Part shown: one piece after another, positions 44,737 to 54,966 of the stretch
How the letters are laid out: each line of letters opens with the position of its first letter
How positions within the stretch are numbered: the stretch's first letter is position 1
NCBI GenBank assembly: GCA_027854065.1
Contig: JAQGEF010000007.1
Span: 1 to 64,000 of the forward strand
Direction of reading: 5' to 3'
Length of the DNA stretch: 64,000 nucleotides
Source: Polluticaenibacter yanchengensis
GTDB taxonomy: Bacteria > Bacteroidota > Bacteroidia > Chitinophagales > Chitinophagaceae
Notes under the pieces: model-generated
Told to the model about the DNA's origin: nothing
The model's database searches: none
Seen by the model: only the letters and a program-made list of their open reading frames with translations
Program-made: the position numbers and the translations under genes

Positions 44737-46152
44737 TTATTTGTAAATATCTATATACTTTTTCGCGCTTCTTTCCCAGCTGTTATCTATCGCCATTATC
44801 CTTGGAATAACGGCTTCCAGTATATCATTATTATTACCATACCAGCCCACAGCCCTGTTAATGGCTATTACCAGGTCCTCTACTGTTGGATTATTAAAAA
44901 CAATACCATATCCTTTAAAATCTGCCGTTCCTATATCAATTACAGTATCTTTTAAACCACCTGTATTTCTCACCATCGGAATCGTTCCATATCTTAATGC
45001 ATACATCTGGTTCAAACCACAAGGCTCTACCCTGCTTGGCATGAGCAGAAAATCTGCTGCTGCATATAAGTTATGTGCCAGGGATTCATTGTACCCTATA
45101 TAACAGTTATAAATACCTTTATAGGTTTCTTTCATATCCGTCAGCCGGCGTTCCAGGTTACTGTCACCGCTGCCTAAAACCAATATCGATATTTTACCGT
45201 CGTGCTCCCAGATTGCCCTGTTTATAGACTCAGGCAATATCTCTGCGGCCTTCTCTCCCACCAGGCGGCCAATGAATATAAAAAGAGGATATTCTTCATT
45301 AAAACCAAATGTTTTACAAATAGCGGCTTTATTAGCTGCTTTTCCTAGTTTAAAACTCTTGGCATCATAGTTTGTATTCAGCATTGCATCGCTGCGAGGG
45401 TCCCAGTATTCATTATCTATACCGTTCAAAATGCCTAAACATTTACCCCTTTCGTATTCAAAAAGCTTTTCCAGTCCGTTTGCCTGGTGACGCAATTCTT
45501 CCATATAACTCGGACTCACGGTCGTTACAACATCACTGCATTTTACAGCACTTGCCAATGGATTGATCATATGGTTCCATTCTAACAAACCACCTTTCCA
45601 GTTATCATAATCCGGCAACAGGTATTTCTTGTCCCAGCCCATCCATCCCTGGTATTGACCGTTATGAATAGTAAATACGGTACGTACTCCACTTATTTTA
45701 GATAAACCATAGCTATATTTCATCATAAAAGGAATCAGTCCTGTATGATGGTCATGACAGTGGACCACATCCGGTACATGTGCCCATTGATTGATCCAGT
45801 GCAGGCACGCTATCTGGAATGCTAGGAATCTTTCACTGTCATCATCATAGCCATATATCAGTTCGCGGTCCGTCAGGCCATCAATGCCTATCAGGTACAA
45901 ATCAAATCCCAGTTTATTTGTCTTCTCTTTTAATATATGATATCGAAACCAGTAACTACCGATGTAAGTTGCACTTTCGTGTACCAGCTCAAATTCGTTC
46001 TGATCTAAAAATTTTACTTTATACTTTGGCATGACCACTTTAGCCACATGCCCTAACCTGTTTTGATACTTTGGCAGGGCACCGACAACATCACCTAATC
46101 CGCCTGCTTTGGCTACAGGATAACATTCCGCGCTTACATGTATTATCTCCAT
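44737..46152 (-). CDS. glgA: Glycogen synthase (ADP-glucose), GT5
   Basis: GlgA elongates alpha-1,4-glucan from ADP-glucose. The 471 residues have the GT-B fold: N-terminal SAECYPVAKAGGLGDVVGALPKY (ADP-glucose KxGGL), TVFTIHNGQYQGWMG, GILNGIDNEYWDPRSD, and the C-terminal nucleotide site PSRVEPCGLNQMYALRYGTIPMVRNTGGLKDTV. It lies with glgC in a two-gene glycogen unit, next to a sugar transporter and glucokinase on the other strand. Confidence 0.97.
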   Translation of the reverse strand: MEIIHVSAECYPVAKAGGLGDVVGALPKYQNRLGHVAKVVMPKYKVKFLDQNEFELVHESATYIGSYWFRYHILKEKTNKLGFDLYLIGIDGLTDRELIYGYDDDSERFLAFQIACLHWINQWAHVPDVVHCHDHHTGLIPFMMKYSYGLSKISGVRTVFTIHNGQYQGWMGWDKKYLLPDYDNWKGGLLEWNHMINPLASAVKCSDVVTTVSPSYMEELRHQANGLEKLFEYERGKCLGILNGIDNEYWDPRSDAMLNTNYDAKSFKLGKAANKAAICKTFGFNEEYPLFIFIGRLVGEKAAEILPESINRAIWEHDGKISILVLGSGDSNLERRLTDMKETYKGIYNCYIGYNESLAHNLYAAADFLLMPSRVEPCGLNQMYALRYGTIPMVRNTGGLKDTVIDIGTADFKGYGIVFNNPTVEDLVIAINRAVGWYGNNNDILEAVIPRIMAIDNSWERSAKKYIDIYK

Positions 46153-46293
46153 ATCTCATAAAATTTAATGCTTCTAAGATAATGGAATTAATGTTGAATT
46201 TTATTTATTTTGGAACAATTAATTATCAGGAAAACCCGAAATAAAAAAAAACATATATTTACAATCTTGCTAACAGAAAATTAAACAGAGTTT

Positions 46294-47943
46294 ATGAGTA
46301 AACAAAACGAATCTGTATTAAACATTAAAGATTCTGCTTCTGTATCTTCAAAAATTGCTACTAATACCGGTGCACTTTCAGTACTCGTATTAGTTTTTTT
46401 CTTTTGGGGTTTTATTGCTGCTTCAAATAGTATTTTAATTCCATATTGTAAAGAACATTTTAAACTGACTCAATTCCAGTCCCAACTAATAGGATCTGCA
46501 TTTTACGGGGCCTATTTTGCCGGGGCACTGGTAGTATTTGTCATATCAAACATCCTGAAAAAAGATATTCTAAATATTATCGGTTACAAAAAAGGCATTA
46601 TTTACGGCTTGTTGATTTCTGTTATCGGGGCCTTGCTTATCATACCTTCCACAAATGCCAATTCATTCAATGCTATTCTAATCTCCCAGTTCATTATTGC
46701 ACTTGGCTTTTCTTTGCAGCAAACCTGCGCACAGCCTTTTGCAATCTCTTTAGGAGACCCATCTACAGGCGCACATCGCCTGAACCTGGGTGGCGGCATT
46801 AATTCATTCGGTACAACCATCGGCCCTTTAATTATCAGCATATTTTTATTTGGCTCTATTAGTAATCCTACAGAAAGTTCTGTAAGCAATATCAATAATC
46901 TCTACCTGATTGTTGCCGCCTTTTTTACACTCGTAGCCATTATTTTTGCTGTCTCCAAACTACCTGATGGTAAGAATAATGAAGCATTTGAACAATCTAA
47001 AAAAGCATCCGGCATATTATTATTAATTACCGGTATCATAGTAGCAGCATCCTTACTTGGGCAATTTACAGCTGTTCCGTCATATATTTTAATGATAGCC
47101 ATTATTGTACTGTTGTTGATCATATTATTCCAGGCCAATGCACAGGCTAAAAAAAACGATACAGGCTGGGGTGCCATGAAATACCCTCAGGTCATCTATG
47201 GTATGATCGCCATATTTGTATATGTAGGTGTAGAAGTAACCATTGATAATAACTTAGGCGCTTTACTGAAGCAGCCAGGTTATTTTAACGCTACCGGGTT
47301 GAAAGAAAATGAAAGTTCTCTATTCATATCATTATACTGGGGCAGTTTAATGATTGGCAGGTGGACAGGTGCATTAAGTGTTTTCAACTTAAGCAAAAAT
47401 ACCAAGATGATAGCCGGCGTTATTGTACCGTTTATCGCTTTTGGCGTTATTCTTGGTGTCAATCATCTAAAAGGCAATGACATCAGTTCCTTGTATGCCT
47501 ACAGCGCATGGATTGTGGTGGCCATCATCGCATTGTTTATTGGCCAGGACAAACCTTTTAAAACGCTGCTGGTACTTTGCATCATGGCAACCATCGCAAT
47601 GTTGATAGGCGTTTTCACCACGGGAAAAATGTCAGTATATGCATTCGTCAGCGGTGGCTTATGTTGTTCCGTGATGTGGCCTTGTATATTTACCTTAGCA
47701 ATTGGCGGCGTTGGTAAATACACCGGGCAAGCTTCGGCATTGTTGATTATGATGATTTTAGGTGCAGCCATTATACCGCCTTTACAGGGAGCAATAGGCG
47801 ATACCAGCCTGGGATTACACCAATCCTACCTGATAGCTGCCGCATGCTTCTTATCTTTAGCGTTCATTGCATTTAAACTAAAAAATATACTACAGGCACA
47901 AGGCTTGGATTTCGACAAGCAAGTGGAAAACAGTAGTCATTAA
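46294..47943 (+). CDS. Sugar MFS transporter, glucose/galactose (FucP-GluP) type
   Basis: The 549-residue facilitator is of the FHS family. It shows FFFWGFIAASNSILIPYCKEHFKLTQFQSQLIGSAFYGAYF in TM1-2, and LNLGGGINSFGTTIGPLIISIFLFG in TM5. It is longer than usual because of a hydrophobic insertion near 225-275. The ROK kinase gene follows 18 nt later, so import and phosphorylation of glucose or a related sugar are coupled. Confidence 0.9.
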   Translation: MSKQNESVLNIKDSASVSSKIATNTGALSVLVLVFFFWGFIAASNSILIPYCKEHFKLTQFQSQLIGSAFYGAYFAGALVVFVISNILKKDILNIIGYKKGIIYGLLISVIGALLIIPSTNANSFNAILISQFIIALGFSLQQTCAQPFAISLGDPSTGAHRLNLGGGINSFGTTIGPLIISIFLFGSISNPTESSVSNINNLYLIVAAFFTLVAIIFAVSKLPDGKNNEAFEQSKKASGILLLITGIIVAASLLGQFTAVPSYILMIAIIVLLLIILFQANAQAKKNDTGWGAMKYPQVIYGMIAIFVYVGVEVTIDNNLGALLKQPGYFNATGLKENESSLFISLYWGSLMIGRWTGALSVFNLSKNTKMIAGVIVPFIAFGVILGVNHLKGNDISSLYAYSAWIVVAIIALFIGQDKPFKTLLVLCIMATIAMLIGVFTTGKMSVYAFVSGGLCCSVMWPCIFTLAIGGVGKYTGQASALLIMMILGAAIIPPLQGAIGDTSLGLHQSYLIAAACFLSLAFIAFKLKNILQAQGLDFDKQVENSSH

Positions 47944-47961
47944 ATATTATAAGAGTAACTC

Positions 47962-48942
47962 ATGATAGAAACAATTAAACAGTATGCCATAGGAATAGAT
48001 ATTGGTGGCACAAATACCAAATTCGGATTAATAGATACAAGAGGAGAAATATTGTACCGTGGCGCTATTTCAACAAAAAAGCATACCGACATCTCAGAAT
48101 TCATTAATGAACTGTACGATGCCGTTTTACCTGCCATACAAAGCGTTGGGACCATTGATGATATAAAAGGTATTGGTGTTGGCGCACCAAATGGCAATTA
48201 TTATAAAGGCACCATAGATTTTGCACCCAACCTCCCCTGGAAAGGGGTGGTACCAATGGCCAAAATGATCAGTGATAAATTCGGACTGCCAACCACGCTC
48301 ACAAACGATGCGAATGCAGCAGCGGTTGGTGAAATGATGTATGGTGCAGCACGTGGCATGAAAGATTTTATCATGATCACGCTAGGCACAGGGGTCGGCA
48401 GTGGCATTGTTGCCAACGGGCAGCTGATTTACGGACATGACGGTTTTGCCGGCGAATTGGGCCACAACATTATCATACCCGGGGGAAGGTATCATCCCGG
48501 CACAGGCGCACACGGCTCACTGGAGTCATACGCATCTGCCACTGGTATTCGCCTAACGGCTGTAGAGTTATTGAGCCAGAATCCAACCAGGGCTAGTTTG
48601 TTAAGACAATATCCTCTGGAGGATTTAGAAAGCAGCCACGTGTACGAGTGCGCCAAACAAGGGGATGACCTGGCTAACGAAGTATTTCAATATACCGGTA
48701 AGATCCTGGGTATTGCCCTGGCCAATTTTATCATGTTCTCCTCACCGGAAGCTATTATCCTTTTTGGCGGCCCAACTAAAAGCGGTAATTTATTGCTGGA
48801 CCCGGTCCAGGAAAGTATGGAAGAGCATTTATTACCCGTCTTCAAAAACAAAGTAAAACTGATATTCAGTCTGCTAAAAGAAAGCGATGCTGCCATTTTA
48901 GGCGCCAGCGCATTGGTTTGGGACAGTAAAAAAATGGAATAA
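47962..48942 (+). CDS. ROK-family glucokinase
   Basis: The 326-residue kinase phosphorylates glucose or a related hexose. The ATP phosphate loop IGIDIGGTNTKFGLID is at the N-terminus, LTNDANAAAVGEMMYGAARG carries the catalytic Asp, and GHDGFAGELGHNIIIPGG the ROK glucose-binding ExGH. The canonical CxCGxxGC zinc motif is replaced by GAHGSLESYAS, as seen in many Bacteroidota ROK glucokinases. It is cotranscribed with the sugar transporter. Confidence 0.92.
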   Translation: MIETIKQYAIGIDIGGTNTKFGLIDTRGEILYRGAISTKKHTDISEFINELYDAVLPAIQSVGTIDDIKGIGVGAPNGNYYKGTIDFAPNLPWKGVVPMAKMISDKFGLPTTLTNDANAAAVGEMMYGAARGMKDFIMITLGTGVGSGIVANGQLIYGHDGFAGELGHNIIIPGGRYHPGTGAHGSLESYASATGIRLTAVELLSQNPTRASLLRQYPLEDLESSHVYECAKQGDDLANEVFQYTGKILGIALANFIMFSSPEAIILFGGPTKSGNLLLDPVQESMEEHLLPVFKNKVKLIFSLLKESDAAILGASALVWDSKKME

Positions 48943-48953
48943 TAATATTAATT

Positions 48954-48983
48954 AAAAAGGGCTGAATAATTTCAGCCCTTTTT
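48954..48983. terminator. Bidirectional terminator
   Basis: AAAAAGGGCTGAA (48954-48966) pairs with TTCAGCCCTTTTT (48971-48983). It serves the glucokinase transcript and a small convergent gene. Confidence 0.92.
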
Positions 48984-48985
48984 AA

Positions 48986-49183
48986 TTAATATTTCCTGGT
49001 AAAATCAAGAAAATGTCTGTATATATTATTTATCTTTTTTACCGGCTTAAGTAATATCTGGTCTTTACCAATATATTGTTCAGGCAAGGAACCTTCCTTC
49101 TTACTTAAACCATAACAAACATAAAAAAGCACACATGGCATTACTGCCAAACATACAATCATTATGTAATTGCGCTTCTTCAT
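48986..49183 (-). CDS. Small membrane-anchored protein, function unknown
   Basis: The 65-residue protein has a basic N-terminus and one TM (YIMIVCLAVMPCVLFYVCYGL), then a polar tail rich in Lys. Its 3' end abuts the bidirectional terminator at 48954-48983, which supports it as a real convergent gene. It has no recognisable motif or partner. Confidence 0.5.
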   Translation of the reverse strand: MKKRNYIMIVCLAVMPCVLFYVCYGLSKKEGSLPEQYIGKDQILLKPVKKINNIYRHFLDFTRKY

Positions 49184-49301
49184 TAAAAGATTTTAAAGTA
49201 AAACGAGGTTATCTCAAAATTGTTACAGTCCTAACAAAGATATTTCACATTTTCTTTAAATATAACAAATTCGCACAGTTTTAACACCTGTAAAACAACT
49301 A

Positions 49302-50489
49302 TTACTTAATTACACCTAATTCTTTTCCAACTTTTGTAAAAGCGGCAATAGCTTTATCAAGGTGTTCCTGCCCGTGTGCTGCGCTCAGTTGCACGCGGAT
49401 GCGGGCCTGTCCTTTAGCCACCACAGGGAAGAAAAAGCCGATCACATATACTCCTTCATCCAGTAATTTTGCCGCAAAGTTTTGCGCCAGCACAGCGTCA
49501 TACAACATAATCGGAACAATCGGGTGATCACCCGCTTTAATATCAAATCCCGCTTCTGTCATATTTTTACGGAAATACTGTGTATTATATTCCAGTTTAT
49601 CTCTCAGTTCAGTGGTCTCCGTAAGCATGTCCAGTACAGCAATACTTGCACCAACAATGCTTGGCGCTACAGTATTACTAAACAAGTAAGGACGGCTGCG
49701 TTGACGAAGCATTTCTATCACTTCCTTTTTACCACTGGTAAAACCGCCGCTGGCACCACCTAAGGCCTTACCCAGCGTACCGGTAATAATATCTATGCGG
49801 CCCATTACATTTCTGTATTCGTGCGTTCCCCTGCCGGTTTTACCTAAAAAGCCACTGCTATGACACTCATCGATCATTACAATCGCATCATACTTATCTG
49901 CAAGGTCACAGATCTTATCCAGCTGGGCAATCGTACCATCCATGCTGAAGCTACCGTCAGTAACAATGATACGGCTTCTTAGATGTTGCGACTCTTTCAG
50001 TTTTGCTTCCAGGTCGTCCATATTGTTGTGCTCGTAGCGATAACGTTGTGCCTTACATAAACGCACACCGTCAATAATACTCGCGTGATTCAAGGCATCG
50101 CTTATAATGGCATCCTGCTCATTAAATAACGGTTCAAATACCCCGCCATTCGCATCAAAAGCCGCTGCATACAAAATAGTATCTTCAGTACCCAGGAAGC
50201 CGGCAATTTTATGTTCCAGCTCTTTATGAATATCCTGCGTGCCACATATAAAACGCACACTACTCATCCCATAACCATGCGACTCAATCGCTTTATGGGC
50301 TGCTTCTATCACTTTAGGATGGCTACTTAAACCAAGATAGTTATTCGCACAAAAATTCAACACCGTTTTACCGTTCACAACAATTTCAGCACCTTGTTCA
50401 CTGGTAATTACACGTTCGTTTTTAAACAAACCCGAATCCTTTATTTCCTGTAATTCGGTACTTAAGCGTTCTGTAAAAGCCTTATTCAT
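49302..50489 (-). CDS. kbl: Glycine C-acetyltransferase (2-amino-3-ketobutyrate CoA ligase)
   Basis: This PLP enzyme of the alpha-oxoamine synthase family converts 2-amino-3-ketobutyrate and CoA to glycine and acetyl-CoA in threonine breakdown. The 395 residues show NFCANNYLGLSSHPKVIEAAH, MIDECHSSGFLGKTGRGTHE (PLP Asp/His) and the Schiff-base lysine in TGTLGKALGGASGGF. Threonine dehydrogenase (tdh), its usual partner, is not adjacent. Confidence 0.95.
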   Translation of the reverse strand: MNKAFTERLSTELQEIKDSGLFKNERVITSEQGAEIVVNGKTVLNFCANNYLGLSSHPKVIEAAHKAIESHGYGMSSVRFICGTQDIHKELEHKIAGFLGTEDTILYAAAFDANGGVFEPLFNEQDAIISDALNHASIIDGVRLCKAQRYRYEHNNMDDLEAKLKESQHLRSRIIVTDGSFSMDGTIAQLDKICDLADKYDAIVMIDECHSSGFLGKTGRGTHEYRNVMGRIDIITGTLGKALGGASGGFTSGKKEVIEMLRQRSRPYLFSNTVAPSIVGASIAVLDMLTETTELRDKLEYNTQYFRKNMTEAGFDIKAGDHPIVPIMLYDAVLAQNFAAKLLDEGVYVIGFFFPVVAKGQARIRVQLSAAHGQEHLDKAIAAFTKVGKELGVIK

Positions 50490-51399
50490 ATACTAATTTT
50501 TTCAAACGATTTCCAAAATATCCATAAATATAATTCGAATAGAAAAACAACGAACAACAGTACCATAAATATTAATTAATCACCAATTTAACGGCCCAAC
50601 TTTTAATAAACCTATTAAAATACCGGCAATCCTTTAAATAGTTTGATAGCTTTTCTTCTTTAAGCGGTCCAGGTTTCACCCGGTCACCGTTAATCATTCA
50701 CAATACGCCCTGCTGTTTATTCATAGCTTTCAATGAATTACATTGTATTTATCAACCTTCTATAGCCTGTAAATATTTTAGCGACATATAGTTAACAGGA
50801 ACTCCAGGTATTAACAGCATTCCTCTTACATTTTCAAAATGCAACATTATTTCTGATTAAAATGAATTTTGGATCTTAAATATTGAATATCAACATAGAC
50901 AGATAAAAAACATTGAAAAATATCTGGAATAGAACTTTTGTCAGGAGATTGACGTACGTATAAAGCATTAATCAAGGAGTCATTCATTGCATCCATCATA
51001 ACAATAGTCAACTAAAATAACGGCTTATCTGTCTTTAAAGAATATTAAAAACAAGTTCCCGGATAAAGGGTAGTTGAAGCGTAGTTGACGCCCTTTTGAC
51101 GCCCTGTTGACGCCCATATAGTGCCCATTTAAATCCTAATGCCGTTTGTACATACAGCATGAAATCACCAACATTAAAATCAGCCGCTTAAGGATATCTC
51201 AACTTGAGTTTAGGGTCTCAATAGAGTCATTTTTAGTAATAACAGATGAGGTGATTTAAAATCATTACCCCAGGAAATCAAGGCCATAGAGAACCTGTTT
51301 CAAACAAATCTGCGCAAATCAGCGATGGTATGATTCTACGCTATCAGGGGAAAAATATTTAATTGATAAATTACCTGAACAATAAAAAACAACGTGTAC
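50490..51399. other. Gene-free spacer with an 11-nt tandem repeat
   Basis: This 910-nt spacer separates kbl from the rplL terminator. I find no credible gene or RNA. Its one ordered feature is five 11-nt units at 51072-51126, three with TTGACGCCC (51085, 51096 and 51107). In many Bacteroidota rpoB would lie next to rplL. Confidence 0.6.
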
Positions 51400-51434
51400 A
51401 AAAAAGCCCCTGAAATTCATCAGGGACTTTTTTA
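51400..51434 (-). terminator. Terminator of the rplKAJL operon
   Basis: AAAAAAGCCCCTGA (51400-51413) pairs with TCAGGGACTTTTTT (51420-51433), just after the rplL stop. The stem allows one G-A mismatch. Confidence 0.88.
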
Positions 51435-51458
51435 AAGAAATTTATTAATCGAAAATGA

Positions 51459-51827
51459 TTAAGCAATTTCAACTTCAGCACCAGCTTCTTTCAATTTAGC
51501 TGCGATGTCTTCAGCAGTTGCTTTATCAACACCTTCTTTGATAGCTTTAGGAGCGCCATCAACTAAATCTTTAGCTTCTTTCAAACCAACACCAGTTAAG
51601 TCTTTAACAACTTTAACTACGTTTAATTTAGAAGCACCTGCGCTTTTCAGGATAACATCAAAAGATGTTTTCTCTTCTACTGCAGCTGGACCAGCTTCAG
51701 CAGAAACTACAACTGCAGCAGCAGCTGGCTCGATACCGTAATCAGCTTTTAAGATTTCAGCTAATTCTTGAACTTCTTTAACTGTTAAGTTAACTAATTG
51801 CTCAGCAAATTGTTTTAAGTCTGCCAT
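51459..51827 (-). CDS. rplL: 50S ribosomal protein L7/L12
   Basis: The 122-residue stalk protein has an N-terminal dimerisation helix ([23 protein letters not shown]), an Ala-rich hinge (about 35-52) and the C-terminal factor-binding domain [46 protein letters not shown]. It is the last gene of rplKAJL, separated from rplJ by a 158-nt spacer and followed by a terminator. rpoB does not follow. Confidence 0.98.
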   Translation of the reverse strand: MADLKQFAEQLVNLTVKEVQELAEILKADYGIEPAAAAVVVSAEAGPAAVEEKTSFDVILKSAGASKLNVVKVVKDLTGVGLKEAKDLVDGAPKAIKEGVDKATAEDIAAKLKEAGAEVEIA

Positions 51828-51985
51828 TTTGTTTAATTTTTAACCACCTTCATAGTCAATAACTCCGGTGGAAGTTTTATAAAAAATTGCCTTCTATAAC
51901 CTCAGGCTTGGATATGATATTTAAGAACAGGTAGCTGTAAGTTTTTGATTTTAAAACAAATAACTTACAACTATCCGCTACATTA

Positions 51986-52546
51986 TTAAGCTTCTGCAGC
52001 TGGTGCAGCTTCTTCAGCAGAAGCTTCCGGAGCAGCAGCCACTTCTTCAGCAGCAGCTTCACCTTTACCGTTAAGCAACGCAGAGATAACGCGTTGAGCA
52101 GGGCTTTGTAACAAACCAATAACTTCGCCGATAAGCTCGTTTTTGGTTTTGATTTTTGTTAATTGCTTTAAAGTTTCATCACCTACAAAAGCATCACCAT
52201 CAATAAAAGCTGCTTTTAAAACAGGTTTTTCAACTTTACTGTCTTTTCTGAAATCGCTTAAAATTAACGCTGGCTCTTTAGGGTTTTCACTGAATAATAA
52301 AGCAGTTACACCGTTTAAGCTATCATAAATACCGGCAAATCTTTCAGCATCAATTGCTTCTAATGCTTTCTTGATAAGTGTATTTTTAGCAACTTTCATT
52401 TCAACTTCTTTGCTGAAACAAGCACCACGTAATTTAGTTATCTGAGCTACTGTTAAGCTCTCTGTATTTGTAATGTAGAAATTGTTGTATTGAGCAAACT
52501 TCTCTTTCAATACCTCAATTACTTCATTCTTTTGATCTTTGTTCAT
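51986..52546 (-). CDS. rplJ: 50S ribosomal protein L10
   Basis: The 186-residue protein anchors the L7/L12 stalk to 23S rRNA. It shows KNEVIEVLKEKFAQYNNFYITNTESLTVAQI and VAKNTLIKKAL; the C-terminus is extended with an Ala/Glu-rich tail (AAAEEVAAAPEASAEEAAPA), common in Bacteroidota L10. It lies 27 nt after rplA. Confidence 0.97.
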   Translation of the reverse strand: MNKDQKNEVIEVLKEKFAQYNNFYITNTESLTVAQITKLRGACFSKEVEMKVAKNTLIKKALEAIDAERFAGIYDSLNGVTALLFSENPKEPALILSDFRKDSKVEKPVLKAAFIDGDAFVGDETLKQLTKIKTKNELIGEVIGLLQSPAQRVISALLNGKGEAAAEEVAAAPEASAEEAAPAAEA

Positions 52547-52573
52547 TGTAATTTTTTTTACTTAATCAAGAGA

Positions 52574-53266
52574 TTAGTTAATGAATGCTTTGGTATCTAC
52601 GGTTAAGCCCGGACTCATTGTACTTGCTAAGCTGATACCTTTAAGATAAGTACCTTTAGCAGTAGTAGGCTTCATTTTAACTAAAGCGTTAATAAGCTCT
52701 TTAGAGTTCTCAGCTAATTTTTCCGGAGAGAAGGATACACGGCCGATAGAAGCATGGATAATACCAGTTTTATCAACTTTAAAAGCAATTTTACCACCTT
52801 TAAGTTCTTTAACCGCAGTAGCAACATCAGTTGTTACTGTACCTGTTTTAGGGTTCGGCATTAAGTTACGAGGACCTAATACTTTACCTAATTTACCTAT
52901 TTTAGGCATTACAGAAGGAGTAGCTACGATTACATCGATATCTGTCCAACCGCTCTCAATTTTTTGAATAAATTCATCTAAACCTACATAATCAGCACCT
53001 GCTGCAGTAGCTTCTGCTTCTTTATCAGGAGTACAAAGTACCAATACACGTTTAGTTTTACCCGTACCGTGTGGTAAACTTACAGTTCCACGGATAGCCT
53101 GGTCTGCTTTTTTAGGATCAACACCTAAACGCACGTGAATATCTACAGATGAATCGAATTTTGTACAGTTAATTTCTTTTACCAATTCAGTTGCTTCCTG
53201 AAGGCTGTAAACCTTGTTTTTATCAACCTTAGCATTGGCAACTTTTCTATTTTTTGTAATTGACAT
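52574..53266 (-). CDS. rplA: 50S ribosomal protein L1
   Basis: The 230-residue two-domain protein binds 23S rRNA at the L1 stalk and, in many bacteria, its own mRNA leader to repress rplKA. It shows [38 protein letters not shown] and [20 protein letters not shown]. The ATG two codons into the frame ([13 protein letters not shown]) is the likely start; the longer one adds two residues. Confidence 0.97.
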   Translation of the reverse strand: MSITKNRKVANAKVDKNKVYSLQEATELVKEINCTKFDSSVDIHVRLGVDPKKADQAIRGTVSLPHGTGKTKRVLVLCTPDKEAEATAAGADYVGLDEFIQKIESGWTDIDVIVATPSVMPKIGKLGKVLGPRNLMPNPKTGTVTTDVATAVKELKGGKIAFKVDKTGIIHASIGRVSFSPEKLAENSKELINALVKMKPTTAKGTYLKGISLASTMSPGLTVDTKAFIN

Positions 53267-53295
53267 TTCCAATAATTTTTAAAGATTGATTAAAA

Positions 53296-53739
53296 TTAGT
53301 TAGCCCAAGGTGCATCACCTTCTACAGTAATACCGATACTGCGAGCAGTACCCGCTACCATTTTCATAGCACTTTCAATAGTAAAGCAGTTAAGATCAGG
53401 CATTTTATCTTTAGCGATAGCCTCAACCTGAGCCCAGGTTACTTTACCAACTTTAGTACGGTTACTTTCTTTAGAACCTGTTTTTACGTTAGCTGCTTCC
53501 ATTAATTGGATAGATGCAGGAGGAGTTTTGATAACAAAATCAAAAGACTTGTCTGTGTAAACAGTCAATAAAACCGGTAAAACCTTACCAATTTTGTCTT
53601 GTGTACGAGCGTTGAACTGCTTACAGAACTCCATAATGTTCACACCCTTAGAACCTAAAGCCGGACCAATTGGTGGCGCCGGGTTAGCCTGTCCGCCTTT
53701 ACATTGTAATTTGACGTAGGTGGCGATTTCTTTTGCCAT
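53296..53739 (-). CDS. rplK: 50S ribosomal protein L11
   Basis: The 147-residue protein binds the GTPase centre of 23S rRNA. The N-terminal [38 protein letters not shown] carries the Pro-rich switch; the C-terminal domain [26 protein letters not shown] is intact. It is the first gene of the operon: a promoter lies 100 nt upstream, and nusG is absent. Confidence 0.98.
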   Translation of the reverse strand: MAKEIATYVKLQCKGGQANPAPPIGPALGSKGVNIMEFCKQFNARTQDKIGKVLPVLLTVYTDKSFDFVIKTPPASIQLMEAANVKTGSKESNRTKVGKVTWAQVEAIAKDKMPDLNCFTIESAMKMVAGTARSIGITVEGDAPWAN

Positions 53740-53834
53740 TTGTAAATAATTTTTTGGTGATAACGACTAACCAATATGGCCAGTCTCCCACTGTATTCTA
53801 AAATACTTTTTGTATAAAAAGAACTTTGGGGTTG

Positions 53835-53865
53835 CAAAAGTAAAAACATAATTTAATATAACCAA
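53835..53865 (-). promoter_or_regulatory. Promoter of rplKAJL
   Basis: On the minus strand TACTTTTG (53835-53842) lies 20 nt downstream of TTG (53863-53865). The transcript leader before rplK would be about 90 nt, enough for an L1-binding site. Confidence 0.7.
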
Positions 53866-54009
53866 CAAATATTTTATGTTATTTCCCTTAATAACACGAA
53901 ATTAAGGCTCCTCTATTATAAATCAATGCAATACTGCTACTACCTTACATTTCAAATATTTATTCTTACATACTTTTAACTAAAAACAGCCGTCATAGAT
54001 ACCGTTTTT

Positions 54010-54894
54010 TTACAAAATATAATAGTAATCATTAGGCACCGCCGGTACCGGTGGCGGTGCTTCCTCCCCTATTTGCTGCAACAGGTTCACTTCAATAGTA
54101 CGGCTCAATGTCGTCATTGGGGTATCCATCGGAGAATTCTCAAACGGGTCCTGCATTAAAATAGAAGTCCGCTCTATGGCAATAAATAAAATAGGGATAA
54201 TGGCAGTAATAAAGGTTTTGAGCACCGGGTAAGTATTATCTAAACTAAAAGGCAGCATTACTGCAAACAAATAGATAATAAAATGTATCATCTTACTGTA
54301 AGAAACCGGGAATATTGTGTTTTTGATCCGCTCACACCTTCCCATACTATCGCATAATTTCAAAAGAGTCCCCTCTATTTGTACCATATTATAATCTGAT
54401 AGTTGCCCCGACTTATAAGTTTTAAGCTGCTTGTAATGTTCCGACAGTATCCCGTTGGGCACATTGTTATCTTTTATCTGGTGTTCAATTAAATATTGTT
54501 GCACCCTGTCAGAAAATGGTTGCTTCCTTAAAGATTCACTCAGCGCAAAGTTCCAGATGATCTGCCGCCGGGCAAACTGGTGAACAGCATCCTTTTCTGT
54601 CTCATCCAGGTAAAGCTGTACCTGCCGTATAAGCGTTCGGGAATCATTCACGATTGCTCCCCAAACAATCCTGGCCTCCCACCACCTGTCATAAGACTGA
54701 GAGGTCCGGAATGCCAGCAATAAAGATAAAGCCGTACCAACTATAGCAATCAACGCCAGCGGTACATGCAGGTTCTCATAATATTGCCCGTAAGCCAAAA
54801 ATCCCGCTATTACACTAATAACAGATATAAATATTAAATCGATAAAGACTATTCTTATCAGCCTTATAAAATAAATCTTACCTTTTAAAAGCAT
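54010..54894 (-). CDS. Bestrophin-family anion channel
   Basis: The 294-residue membrane protein of the bestrophin/UPF0187 family forms pentameric chloride or other ion channels. Hallmarks are the N-terminal TMs (IFISVISVIAGFLAYGQYYENLHVPLALIAIVGTALSLLLAFRT), QSYDRWWEARIVWGAIVNDSRTLIRQ just after, and the acidic PFENSPMDTPMTTLSRTIEVNLLQQIGE near the C-terminus. It is a single gene with a hairpin on its upstream side (54929-54961). Confidence 0.9.
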   Translation of the reverse strand: MLLKGKIYFIRLIRIVFIDLIFISVISVIAGFLAYGQYYENLHVPLALIAIVGTALSLLLAFRTSQSYDRWWEARIVWGAIVNDSRTLIRQVQLYLDETEKDAVHQFARRQIIWNFALSESLRKQPFSDRVQQYLIEHQIKDNNVPNGILSEHYKQLKTYKSGQLSDYNMVQIEGTLLKLCDSMGRCERIKNTIFPVSYSKMIHFIIYLFAVMLPFSLDNTYPVLKTFITAIIPILFIAIERTSILMQDPFENSPMDTPMTTLSRTIEVNLLQQIGEEAPPPVPAVPNDYYYIL

Positions 54895-54928
54895 CTTGTC
54901 GGTTTAAAGTACTATAAAAGTAAAAAAT

Positions 54929-54961
54929 AAAAGCGTATTGTTTTTGTTCAATACGCTTTTA
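54929..54961. terminator. Terminator between the bestrophin and the upstream membrane-protein gene
   Basis: TAAAAGCGTATTG (54928-54940) pairs with CAATACGCTTTTA (54949-54961), then TTTTTTT on the plus side and a T-rich tract on the minus side. Confidence 0.85.
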
Positions 54962-54966
54962 TTTTT

